A stretch of 64,000 bases of DNA from Flavobacterium sp. M31R6 (GTDB lineage: Bacteria > Bacteroidota > Bacteroidia > Flavobacteriales > Flavobacteriaceae), in assembly GCF_013284035.1 (NCBI RefSeq), contig NZ_CP054141.1:248001-312000 (forward strand), written 5' to 3'. Each line of letters begins with the position of its first letter. The stretch's first letter is position 1. Below the pieces are notes generated by a model, which was not told the DNA's origin, did no database searches, and saw only the letters and a list, made by a program, of their open reading frames with translations. The translations under genes were made by a program, and so were the position numbers. This document shows positions 18,486 through 26,595 of this stretch, one piece after another.

Positions 18486-20087
18486 ATGAAAAACCAGACA
18501 GAAACCATCGAAAAAAAATTCCAAATAACAAATGGAATCACACAGCAGTATCCTGAAATATTGACGGATAGCGCCATTGAATTCTTAACTGAATTGCATC
18601 AAAAATTTAATAACAAAAGACTTTCGTTATTAGAAGACCGTAAAAGACAACAGGTCTTATTTGATGCAGGAGCTTTACCTTGTTTCCAACCGGAAACAAG
18701 AATGATTAGAGAAAGCAATTGGGTAGCCGCAACTACTCCAAGAGATTTACTAGACAGAAGAGTAGAAATCACAGGTCCTGTGGATCGTAAAATGGTCATC
18801 AACGCACTAAATTCTGGAGCCAAAACATTTATGGCCGATTTTGAAGATAGCACTTCCCCTACTTGGAGCAATTTAATGGAAGGGCAACAAAACCTGATCG
18901 ACGCCGTAAACAAAACCATAACACTTGAAGATCAGATAAAAAATAAAAAATACGCTCTAAAAGAAAAAACAGCTGTTCTAATTGTAAGACCTCGTGGATT
19001 GCATTTGAATGAAAAGAACATACTTATCGACGGACAAGAAACTTCGGGCTCTCTAGTTGATTTTGGCTTATATGCTTTCCATAATCACGAACAATTATCC
19101 AAAAACGGAACTGCACCTTATTTCTATTTACCAAAATTGGAACATTATCTCGAAGCAAGATGGTGGAATGAGGTTTTCGAATTTGCACAAGAATATCTTG
19201 GAGAACAAAACGGAACTTTCAAAGCAACCGTTTTGATAGAGACAATAACAGCAAGTTTTCAGCTGGACGAAATCATCTTCGAATTAAGAGACCATATCGT
19301 GGGATTGAATTGTGGACGATGGGATTACATTTTTTCATTCATCAAAAAATTAAGAAAGAACAAAACCTTTCTTGTTCCAAATCGTGATCAGGTAACCATG
19401 ACTTCGCCTTTTATGAGCGCTTATTCACAATTGGTTATTCAAAGATGTCACAAACGAAACATACACGCAATTGGCGGAATGGCGGCACAAATTCCAATCA
19501 AGAATGATGAAGAAGCCAATAATATTGCTTTTGACAAAGTAGTAACCGACAAGCGAAGAGAAGTTCAAAACGGGCATGACGGAACTTGGGTGGCCCATCC
19601 CGATTTGGTTCCCTTAGCTATGTCAGTATTTGATAAATATATGACTACTCAAAACCAGATTCATGTAAAAAGAGAAGATGTAAATGTAGTAGCAGAAGAT
19701 TTACTGGCAGTCCCAAAAGGAACCATTACCGAAGAAGGTGTTCGCAAAAACATCAGTATTTCGGTTCTATATATTGCCTCATGGCTCAACGGACAAGGCG
19801 CTGCCGCTTTACATCATTTGATGGAAGACGCCGCTACTGCCGAAATCTCAAGATCTCAATTGTGGCAATGGCTTCAAAACGAAGTGATTTTGGACAACAA
19901 CAAAACACTTACCGAAGATTATTATCACCGTCTGGCAATGGAAGAATTTGAAAAAATCAAAAAGATTGTCGGTGATGAAAACCACGAAAAACAAAACTAT
20001 CATTTGGCAGAACAACTGCTCGATACTTTAGTAGTCAATGAAAATTTTATAGAATTTCTAACCTTAATCGGATATAAACATCTGTAA
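18486..20087 (+). CDS. aceB: Malate synthase A
   Basis: Condenses glyoxylate with acetyl-CoA to malate, the second step of the glyoxylate shunt. Family markers are present: RDLLDRRVEITGP and the DFEDSTSPTW segment near residues 119-128, LNCGRWDYIFS for the metal/glyoxylate site near 277-287, and NGHDGTWVAHPDLV near 363-376. I chose ATG at 18486 (533 residues). The frame stays open upstream to 18435, but that extension runs through the operator and promoter. aceA follows 85 bp downstream. Confidence 0.95.
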   Translation: MKNQTETIEKKFQITNGITQQYPEILTDSAIEFLTELHQKFNNKRLSLLEDRKRQQVLFDAGALPCFQPETRMIRESNWVAATTPRDLLDRRVEITGPVDRKMVINALNSGAKTFMADFEDSTSPTWSNLMEGQQNLIDAVNKTITLEDQIKNKKYALKEKTAVLIVRPRGLHLNEKNILIDGQETSGSLVDFGLYAFHNHEQLSKNGTAPYFYLPKLEHYLEARWWNEVFEFAQEYLGEQNGTFKATVLIETITASFQLDEIIFELRDHIVGLNCGRWDYIFSFIKKLRKNKTFLVPNRDQVTMTSPFMSAYSQLVIQRCHKRNIHAIGGMAAQIPIKNDEEANNIAFDKVVTDKRREVQNGHDGTWVAHPDLVPLAMSVFDKYMTTQNQIHVKREDVNVVAEDLLAVPKGTITEEGVRKNISISVLYIASWLNGQGAAALHHLMEDAATAEISRSQLWQWLQNEVILDNNKTLTEDYYHRLAMEEFEKIKKIVGDENHEKQNYHLAEQLLDTLVVNENFIEFLTLIGYKHL

Positions 20088-20172
20088 TAATTTCAATGTC
20101 AAAAATCAATGTCAATGTCAAAATAAAAAAATCAACCAACAAATAACCAACAAACGCTATTAAACGAACACC

Positions 20173-21453
20173 ATGAAAACAACCGAGACAAGAATTCAAG
20201 AATTAGTTACCGACTGGATTACAAACCCAAGATGGAAAGGAATCGAACGACCGTACACTGCCGAAGAAGTTGTAAATCTTCAAGGATCTTATCAAATTGA
20301 GCACAGCATTGCCAGAATGGGAGCTACCAAATTATGGAACAAACTCAATTCACAAGATTTTGTGGCAGGATTGGGCGCACTTACAGGAAACCAAGCCATT
20401 CAAGAAGTGGAAGCTGGACTGGAAGCCATTTACCTAAGTGGCTGGCAAGTGGCAGCCGACGCCAATGTGGCGGGCGAAATGTACCCTGACCAATCCTTAT
20501 ATCCTGCGAACAGCGTTCCTTTGGTTGTGAAAAGAATCAACAACGCACTTTTGCGCGCCGATCAAATACAAGTGGTTAACGGAACAACTGACAAAAAGGA
20601 CTATTTGGTTCCAATAGTTGCCGATGCCGAAGCTGGTTTTGGAGGTAATCTAAATGCGTTCGAATTAATGAAATCGATGATCGAATCAGGAGCTTCTGGA
20701 GTTCACTTTGAAGACCAATTGAGCTCTGCCAAAAAATGCGGACATCTTGGAGGAAAGGTTTTGGTACCTACTCAAGAAGCCATCAATAAATTAATTGCTG
20801 CAAGATTGGCCGCCGATGTAATGGGAACGCCAACACTTATCGTGGCAAGAACTGATGCCGATGCTGCCAATTTATTGACCAGCGATATCGATCCGAGAGA
20901 TGCCAAATTCATCACAGGAGAAAAAACAGCCGAAGGATTCTTCTATGTAAACTGTGGTGTGGAGCAAGGAATTGACCGCGGATTGAGTTATGCACCTTAT
21001 GCCGATTTGATTTGGATGGAAACCAGCAATCCGGATTTGGCCTACGCTAAACAATTTGCAGAAGCCATCCACAAAAAATTCCCTGGAAAAATGCTGGCTT
21101 ACAACTGTTCGCCTTCATTCAACTGGGCGGCCAAATTATCTGTTGCCGAAATGGAAACTTTCAGGGAAGACTTGGCTGCAATGGGCTACAAATTCCAGTT
21201 CATCACTTTGGCCGGATTCCATGCCTTGAACACCAGCATGTTTGAATTATCCAAAGCTTACAAAGAAAGAGGAATGGCCGGTTATTCTGAATTGCAGGAA
21301 AGAGAATTCGCATTGCAACAACACGGTTTTAAAGCCGTAAAACACCAAAATTTTGTTGGTACATCTTATTTTGATGCCGTACAAAATACCGTTACCACAG
21401 GAAAATCTTCTACAACAGCTATGAAAGATTCTACCGAAGTAGCGCAGTTTTAA
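20173..21453 (+). CDS. aceA: Isocitrate lyase
   Basis: Splits isocitrate into succinate and glyoxylate, the first step of the glyoxylate shunt. The signature [15 protein letters not shown] (about residues 193-207) contains the catalytic Cys. [19 protein letters not shown] and the metal-binding DADAGFGG-like [11 protein letters not shown] are also present. The 426 residues match the bacterial short form. It is co-directional with aceB, and a strong terminator follows at 21471-21508, so aceBA is probably one operon. The spacer before it contains short repeats of TCAATG. Confidence 0.96.
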   Translation: MKTTETRIQELVTDWITNPRWKGIERPYTAEEVVNLQGSYQIEHSIARMGATKLWNKLNSQDFVAGLGALTGNQAIQEVEAGLEAIYLSGWQVAADANVAGEMYPDQSLYPANSVPLVVKRINNALLRADQIQVVNGTTDKKDYLVPIVADAEAGFGGNLNAFELMKSMIESGASGVHFEDQLSSAKKCGHLGGKVLVPTQEAINKLIAARLAADVMGTPTLIVARTDADAANLLTSDIDPRDAKFITGEKTAEGFFYVNCGVEQGIDRGLSYAPYADLIWMETSNPDLAYAKQFAEAIHKKFPGKMLAYNCSPSFNWAAKLSVAEMETFREDLAAMGYKFQFITLAGFHALNTSMFELSKAYKERGMAGYSELQEREFALQQHGFKAVKHQNFVGTSYFDAVQNTVTTGKSSTTAMKDSTEVAQF

Positions 21454-21470
21454 CTTTAACTACTTTTTCT

Positions 21471-21508
21471 AAAAAGCACGGAGAAACCCTAATTTCTTCG
21501 TGCTTTTT
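21471..21508 (+). terminator. Terminator of aceBA
   Basis: AAAAAGCACGGAGAAA pairs, with one mismatch, with TTTCTTCGTGCTTTTT around a short loop, ending in a T tract. Confidence 0.88.
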
Positions 21509-21580
21509 CGTTTATAACCTTTATTTGGGCGCACAGTCAAAACAAGAACTTTAGTGCAAATAATTAGTGTTTTTATTTTC

Positions 21581-21637
21581 ACGCAGATTTACGCAGATTT
21601 ACGCAGATTTACGCAGATTTACGCAGATTTACGCAGA
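21581..21637. repeat. 10-bp tandem repeat ACGCAGATTT
   Basis: Five exact copies plus a 7-base partial copy, with no variation. The following bases (AAAATCTGCTGAATCTGC) contain near-inverse copies of the same word, so the array can fold back on its flank. It is intergenic, downstream of the aceBA terminator. Confidence 0.95.
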
Positions 21638-21711
21638 AAAAAAGTGAAAATCTGCTGAATCTGCATGCTGTTTTTTTTAAAATTTCCCCCTTAACTTAAT
21701 GATATTGTCCT

Positions 21712-21790
21712 TTAGCCCCGATAGCAGTGGAAATCCTTATAAGCCGGGGTTCGGCTTATAAGATTGCAACGAATAGCGGGACCAATGCCT
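21712..21790 (+). repeat. Dispersed palindromic repeat, copy 2
   Basis: Starts TTAGCCCCGATAGCAGTGGA and ends AACGAATAGCGGGA. The central hairpin has perfect 10-bp arms CTTATAAGCC (21736-21745) and GGCTTATAAG (21753-21762). The end cores resemble those of the copies at 8736, 35501 and 56052. Confidence 0.7.
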
Positions 21791-22030
21791 GTTAAAAATG
21801 CCTAATCTTTCTGCTTCAAAAAACAATAATAAACTCCCGTCTATTCAAAGCCATTATTAAAATCTTAAAAAAAACTATACATATACTAATTACATTCTTA
21901 AAGTTACTATTTTTGATGATTCAATACCCAAAATCATTTTAAAATGAAGTTGCCACAATTTAAAATCATAAAATCAATAGAAAAGTGGCAATACCATATT
22001 CCAATAAAAAATTAATAAATACAAATACGT
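21791..22030. other. AT-rich leader region before pepP
   Basis: The remainder of the 577-bp gap between aceA and pepP. A TATTTTTG box at 21908-21915 could be a pepP -7 element, but I see no TTG at the right distance. No reading frame or strong structure is visible. Confidence 0.4.
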
Positions 22031-23323
22031 ATGAAATACCACCAAATTGACCGCGCCCTTTTTATAAAAAACAGAGCAAAATTCATGGCTCAAATGAAGC
22101 CTAATAGTGTAGCAGTATTTAATTCTAATGATATTTATCCCGTTTCTGCAGACAGTACATTGCCATTTGCACAACACCGCGATATCTTTTATTTATCTGG
22201 AGTAGATCAAGAGGAAAGTATCTTATTACTTTTTCCAGATGCTCCTTACGAAAATCAAAGAGAAATACTATTCTTAAAAGAAACCAGTGCTCATATTGCT
22301 GTTTGGGAAGGTGAAAAACTGACCAAAGACCGCGCTTTTGAAGTTTCTGGGATTAAAACCGTTTATTGGTTACAAGATTTCGAGAAAATCCTGAACGAAA
22401 TGATGACTTATTCAGACATCATGTACATCAACACCAACGAACATTACCGTGCTTCTATTGAAACCGAAACCCGTGAAGCTCGTTTCATAAAATGGTGGAA
22501 AGACAAATATCCAGCACATCAAGTTGCCAAAAGCAACCCAATATTGCAACGCATTCGTTCTGTCAAAGAAACAGAAGAAATTGATTTAATCCAGAACGCT
22601 TGTAACATCACCGAAAAAGGTTTCCGAAGGTTACTGTCATTCGTAAAACCAAATGTTACCGAATACGAAATCGAAGCTGAATTGGTCCACGAATTCATTC
22701 GCAACCGTTCCAAAGGTTTTGCTTACACACCAATTATTGCTTCTGGAAATAATGCCAATGTTTTGCATTACATCGAGAACAATCAGCAATGTAAAGCGGG
22801 TGATCTAGTATTACTAGACGTTGCCGCTGAATACGCAAATTATTCTAGTGATATGACACGTATGATTCCAGTTTCGGGAAGATTCACAGACAGACAAAAA
22901 GAGGTTTACAATGCTGTTTTGAGAGTTAAAAACGAAGCAACCAAAATGCTTACTCCAGGAACTCTTTGGAAACAATACCATGTAGAAGTGGGCAAAATCA
23001 TGACTTCCGAATTACTTGGCTTAGGACTAATCGACAAAGCCGATGTTCAAAACGAAAACCCGGAATGGCCAGCTTACAAAAAATATTTCATGCACGGAAC
23101 ATCACACCACATGGGATTGGATACACACGATTACGGATTATTGCACGAGCCAATGAAAGCCAATATGGTTTTTACAGTTGAGCCTGGAATTTACATCCCA
23201 GCTGAAGGTTTTGGAATTCGTTTGGAAGATAATGTTGTTGTTCAGGAAAAAGGAGAGCCTTTCAACTTAATGAGAAACATCCCGATTGAAGTGGATGAAA
23301 TCGAAAATTTAATGAATTCTTAG
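22031..23323 (+). CDS. pepP: Xaa-Pro aminopeptidase (M24B)
   Basis: A metallo-aminopeptidase that removes N-terminal residues preceding proline. An N-terminal AMP_N domain (about 1-135) is followed by the pita-bread M24 domain. Metal ligands are in order: Asp in LLDVAAEY and Asp in SSDMTRM (about 261-279), His in HGTSHHMGLDTHDYG (about 357-371), Glu in TVEPGIYIP and Glu in IRLEDNVVV. The 430 residues match E. coli PepP. It is followed 5 bp later by a secreted alpha/beta hydrolase related to proline iminopeptidases, so the two genes may share a message and a role in handling proline peptides. Confidence 0.94.
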   Translation: MKYHQIDRALFIKNRAKFMAQMKPNSVAVFNSNDIYPVSADSTLPFAQHRDIFYLSGVDQEESILLLFPDAPYENQREILFLKETSAHIAVWEGEKLTKDRAFEVSGIKTVYWLQDFEKILNEMMTYSDIMYINTNEHYRASIETETREARFIKWWKDKYPAHQVAKSNPILQRIRSVKETEEIDLIQNACNITEKGFRRLLSFVKPNVTEYEIEAELVHEFIRNRSKGFAYTPIIASGNNANVLHYIENNQQCKAGDLVLLDVAAEYANYSSDMTRMIPVSGRFTDRQKEVYNAVLRVKNEATKMLTPGTLWKQYHVEVGKIMTSELLGLGLIDKADVQNENPEWPAYKKYFMHGTSHHMGLDTHDYGLLHEPMKANMVFTVEPGIYIPAEGFGIRLEDNVVVQEKGEPFNLMRNIPIEVDEIENLMNS

Positions 23324-23328
23324 TTCAG

Positions 23329-24231
23329 ATGGCAAAAAAAATATTCCTATTTGTCTTTCTATCTTTTTTTGGGCACACATTTGCCCAAACCGAGGGTTTT
23401 GCAAAAAACGAAGATTCCAGTCAAACCTATTATAAAATATTTGGCAAGGGTACACCAATTTTAATAATAAATGGTGGCCCCGGAATGAATAGCAATGGGT
23501 TTGAACCTATGGCAAAAACATTGGCCGAGAAGTATCAAACCATTGTTTATGACCAAAGAGGTACTGGAAAATCAACCTTAAAAGAATTAAACGACAAAAC
23601 GGTTTCGATGAAATTAATGGCCGATGATATTGAGTCATTAAGAAAACATTTGAAAATCCAAAAGTGGACAATTCTTGGTCATTCTTTTGGCGGAATGTTG
23701 GCCTCTTATTATGCCACAATTTACCCAAACAGTATTGATAAATTAATTTTGTCATCTTCTGGCGGAGTAGATTTGAGTTTGTTAAAAGGTGAAAACCTAA
23801 TTGAGGCTGGCTTGAGCAAAACCGAAAAAGATTCTTTGAACTATTGGAATGATAAAATCGAAAAAGGCGACACGACTTACACTGCAAGAATTGGCAGAGG
23901 AAGAGCCATGGCGCCTGCTTATGTTTACGATAGAAAATTTGTCCCTATCATTGCCGAAAGATTGACACAAGGCAATTCGACCATAAATTCATTATTATGG
24001 GGTGATATGCAAAAAACAAATTTTGACTGTAAAAACAAGTTCTCAAATTTCAAGAATCCTGTTTTAATCATTCAAGGAAAGCAAGATATCATTAGCAAGG
24101 AAATTGGGGAAATCAGTTTAAAAGCATTTCCAAATTCAAAAATGGTGCTGCTTGAAAATTGCAAACACTATGGTTGGCTTGACGCAAAAGAAAAGTATTT
24201 CAGCACAATTGAATCTTTTTTAAAAAGTTAA
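23329..24231 (+). CDS. Secreted alpha/beta hydrolase, proline iminopeptidase-like
   Basis: A 300-residue hydrolase with a cleavable signal peptide (hydrophobic 4-18, cut after HTFAQ), so periplasmic or secreted. The oxyanion HGGP-type motif appears as NGGPGMNSNGFEP. DQRGTGKST follows, and the nucleophile elbow is GHSFGGMLA (Ser near residue 117). The later Asp (QGKQDI) and His (NCKHYGW) complete the triad. The GGPG and DQRGxGxS motifs are typical of the S33 family. Substrate is inferred only. Confidence 0.87.
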   Translation: MAKKIFLFVFLSFFGHTFAQTEGFAKNEDSSQTYYKIFGKGTPILIINGGPGMNSNGFEPMAKTLAEKYQTIVYDQRGTGKSTLKELNDKTVSMKLMADDIESLRKHLKIQKWTILGHSFGGMLASYYATIYPNSIDKLILSSSGGVDLSLLKGENLIEAGLSKTEKDSLNYWNDKIEKGDTTYTARIGRGRAMAPAYVYDRKFVPIIAERLTQGNSTINSLLWGDMQKTNFDCKNKFSNFKNPVLIIQGKQDIISKEIGEISLKAFPNSKMVLLENCKHYGWLDAKEKYFSTIESFLKS

Positions 24232-24252
24232 ATGATTGATTTTATAGATTAT

Positions 24253-24285
24253 AAAAACGGCTTTCAGGAATGGAAGCCGTTTTTT
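24253..24285 (+). terminator. Terminator after the S33-like hydrolase gene
   Basis: AAAACGGCTT pairs with AAGCCGTTTT, followed by a T tract. Confidence 0.88.
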
Positions 24286-24401
24286 GTTTTCAATAAAATA
24301 CTGAAACAATAAAATATGACAAAACAAAATAGGGCATCATTTTTTGAACCAACAAAACACGTAATAGTAGTGCAAAACACTATAATGCTAACCAAAACAG
24401 T

Positions 24402-24580
24402 CCCTAATACGCCTTATTTATACACCCAATACACCCAATTATCATCCCTACACCCCCTAATTAATACCCCACAAGCTCCCCATTTGCACCCCCTCTACAC
24501 CCCATTAATAGCCCTATAATTACCCAAAAGACACCCTAAACATGCTAATTTATAACCCTAATAGACCACACTAGCACCCC
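24402..24580. repeat. C-tract array phased at 11 bp
   Basis: Runs of three to five C recur on the plus strand. Their last bases fall at 24404, 24427, 24436, 24448, 24457, 24470, 24481, 24493, 24503, 24514, 24525, 24536, 24558 and 24580. This averages 11.0 bp per step over 16 steps, with three steps carrying only CC or CT. The sequence between tracts is A/T-rich, loosely TAATA before ACCC, and G is nearly absent. A 67-codon frame over part of it is probably accidental, since 11 is not a multiple of 3. It sits in a 575-bp gap between two plus-strand genes. Confidence 0.85.
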
Positions 24581-24806
24581 TTATAGCTATACAATCCATT
24601 ATAGTTTCTATCCATTTCTTTTTTCAATCCCAAGATTTTCTTTATGCTTTCACCTTTCGGCAACCTTATTTAGTTTAGGACAACAAGAAATTAAAGCTAA
24701 CAGCTAGGCTGAGTTTTCTTCCGCAATTCAACAAAATTTTAGTCTTTCAATTGTAACATTACAAACCCTCATTCGACTCATTTAAAAAACTAAAATTCAA
24801 GAAATC
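24581..24806. other. Spacer before the AIM24-family gene
   Basis: The rest of the gap after the phased C tracts. It keeps a low G content at first, then reverts to normal composition. I see no clear promoter box or gene. Confidence 0.4.
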
Positions 24807-25613
24807 ATGCAAGCACACGAAATAGATTATCAGATTTTTGGAGAAGAAATGCAGTATGTGGAAATAGAATTAGATCCACAGGAAATCGTAATTGCCGAAG
24901 CGGGCAGTTTTATGATGATGGAAAATAACATCCAGATGGAAACCATATTTGGAGACGGTTCTGAGCAACAATCAGGTTCTGGTTTATTTGGCAAACTTTT
25001 GAATGCCGGAAAAAGAGTTCTCACAGGCGAAAGCTTATTCATGACAGCATTCCTGAATCAAGGAAATACCAAAAGCAAAGTTTCGTTTGCCTCGCCATAT
25101 CCCGGAAAAATTCTTCCAATTGATTTAACGCAATTTCAAGGTAAATTTATCTGTCAAAAAAGTTCTTTCCTATGTGCTGCCAAAGGCGTTTCGGTTGGAA
25201 TCGAGTTCTCCCAAAAACTAGGTCGTGGTTTATTTGGAGGCGAAGGTTTCATTATGCAAAAAATAGAAGGCGACGGAATGGCTTTTGTTCATTCTGGAGG
25301 AACAATGGCCAAAAAAGAATTGGCTCCCGGTGAAGTACTAAAAGTGGACACCGGCTGTATCATTGGTTTTACAAAAGATGTCGATTATGACATTCAATTT
25401 ATAGGCGGAATCAAGAACTCTATTTTTGGAGGAGAAGGTTTGTTTTATGCCACTTTGAAAGGTCCTGGAACTGTTTACATACAATCATTGCCTTTCAGCA
25501 GATTGGCGGACAGAATCATCGCATCGGCACCAAGATCAGGTGGTAACAGCCGTGATGAAGGAAGTTTACTAGGTGGACTGGGTAATCTTTTGGACGGGGA
25601 TAATCGATTTTAA
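24807..25613 (+). CDS. TIGR00266 / AIM24 family protein
   Basis: A 268-residue soluble beta-rich protein of the AIM24 family (TIGR00266). Typical features are the repeated glycine-rich turns GKLLNAGKRVLTGES, GRGLFGGEGFIMQKIEG and NSIFGGEGLFYATLKGPG, with the latter two at about residues 145 and 212. The fold is a tryptophan-RNA-binding-attenuator-like beta barrel. Bacterial members have no settled function, and the mitochondrial relative affects inner-membrane organisation. It stands alone between two terminators. Confidence 0.88.
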   Translation: MQAHEIDYQIFGEEMQYVEIELDPQEIVIAEAGSFMMMENNIQMETIFGDGSEQQSGSGLFGKLLNAGKRVLTGESLFMTAFLNQGNTKSKVSFASPYPGKILPIDLTQFQGKFICQKSSFLCAAKGVSVGIEFSQKLGRGLFGGEGFIMQKIEGDGMAFVHSGGTMAKKELAPGEVLKVDTGCIIGFTKDVDYDIQFIGGIKNSIFGGEGLFYATLKGPGTVYIQSLPFSRLADRIIASAPRSGGNSRDEGSLLGGLGNLLDGDNRF

Positions 25614-25636
25614 ATTTTTTATAAATTGTAATTGCT

Positions 25637-25665
25637 AACGGCTTTCAGAGATGGGAGCCGTTTTT
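25637..25665 (+). terminator. Terminator after the AIM24-family gene
   Basis: AACGGCT (25637-25643) pairs with AGCCGTT (25656-25662), followed by T5. The stem core resembles the terminator at 24253-24285. Confidence 0.85.
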
Positions 25666-25754
25666 ATTTTATAAATTGCTTTCTCCAAATGTAGCATTTC
25701 GGAATTTAAAAAATTAATTTTGCATTTGTAAACTATCAACAAATACTTATCCCA

Positions 25755-26537
25755 TTGGAAACACTTCTCTACAAAAACACACAAATTTCATACTCAGATA
25801 CCGGAAAAGGAACCGCAGTAGTTTTGTTGCATGGTTTTTTGGAAAACAAAACTATGTGGGATGCATTTGTTCCTGAATTAAGTAAAAAGAATCGAATCAT
25901 AACCATCGATTTATTGGGTCACGGCGAAACCGAAAGTTTGGGATATATCCAAACCATGGAAGAAAATGCCGATGTGGTTCATGAGGTTTTATCCAAACTG
26001 CGAATTCGAAAAGCGATTCTTGTGGGACATTCTATGGGAGGATATGTTGCTTTGGCTTTCGCCGAATTGTATCCCGAAAAAATGAAAGGATTGGTATTAC
26101 TTAACTCTACTTCGAAAGAAGACAGTTCCGAAAGAAAGAAAAACAGAGACCGAGCCATCAAAGCCGTTAAGAAAGATTACGAGACCTTCATCAGACTTTC
26201 TATCGCCAATTTGTTCAGTGAAGAGAACCGAGAAATCCTTATCAAAGAGATAGAAGAAGTAAAAATTCAAGCCTTAAAAACGCCATTACAAGGAATTGTT
26301 GCCTCACTTGAGGGAATGAAAGCTAGAAAAGACAGAGAATTTCTTTTACACACTACAACTTATCCAAAATTATTGATTTTAGGAAAAAAAGATCCTGTTC
26401 TCAATTACGAAGAAAACTTGGAACAAATAAAAAATACCGATGTCGAATTGGTCACTTTTCCGGATGGTCACATGAGTTCTATTGAAAATCAAGCGGAGTT
26501 ACTTACTGTTTTAGCGTCTTTTATCAAAAAGATTTAA
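25755..26537 (+). CDS. Alpha/beta hydrolase (TTG start)
   Basis: A 260-residue cytoplasmic alpha/beta hydrolase. It shows HGFLENKTMW (oxyanion), DLLGHGET, the nucleophile elbow GHSMGGYVAL (Ser near 93), Asp in LGKKDPV and His in PDGHMSSIE. The start is TTG at 25755: the next ATG is 34 codons in and would remove the first beta strands. A TAATTTTG box at 25715-25722 supports transcription starting just upstream. The layout is close to MenH/BioH-like esterases. The substrate is unknown. Confidence 0.88.
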   Translation: METLLYKNTQISYSDTGKGTAVVLLHGFLENKTMWDAFVPELSKKNRIITIDLLGHGETESLGYIQTMEENADVVHEVLSKLRIRKAILVGHSMGGYVALAFAELYPEKMKGLVLLNSTSKEDSSERKKNRDRAIKAVKKDYETFIRLSIANLFSEENREILIKEIEEVKIQALKTPLQGIVASLEGMKARKDREFLLHTTTYPKLLILGKKDPVLNYEENLEQIKNTDVELVTFPDGHMSSIENQAELLTVLASFIKKI

Positions 26538-26549
26538 TCAAAGCTATAT

Positions 26550-26566
26550 ACACAATCCCATTGTGT
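26550..26566. terminator. Small hairpin between convergent genes
   Basis: ACACAAT and ATTGTGT form a perfect 7-bp stem with a 3-base loop between the alpha/beta hydrolase and AddB-like stop codons. No strong T tract is present, so it is only a possible terminator. Confidence 0.4.
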
Positions 26567-26595
26567 TCTTTGCGCAACCTTAGCGACCTTTGCGG

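Noticed and set aside
21581..21637. CRISPR or origin iterons at the 10-bp repeat
   Set aside because: There are no spacers between copies and no dnaA or rep gene nearby; it is a plain tandem repeat.
24316..24519. 67-codon open frame in the C-tract region
   Set aside because: It is open because the strand lacks G and has few stop codons; residues are Thr/Pro/Leu/His-rich with no motif, and the 11-bp lattice does not respect codons.
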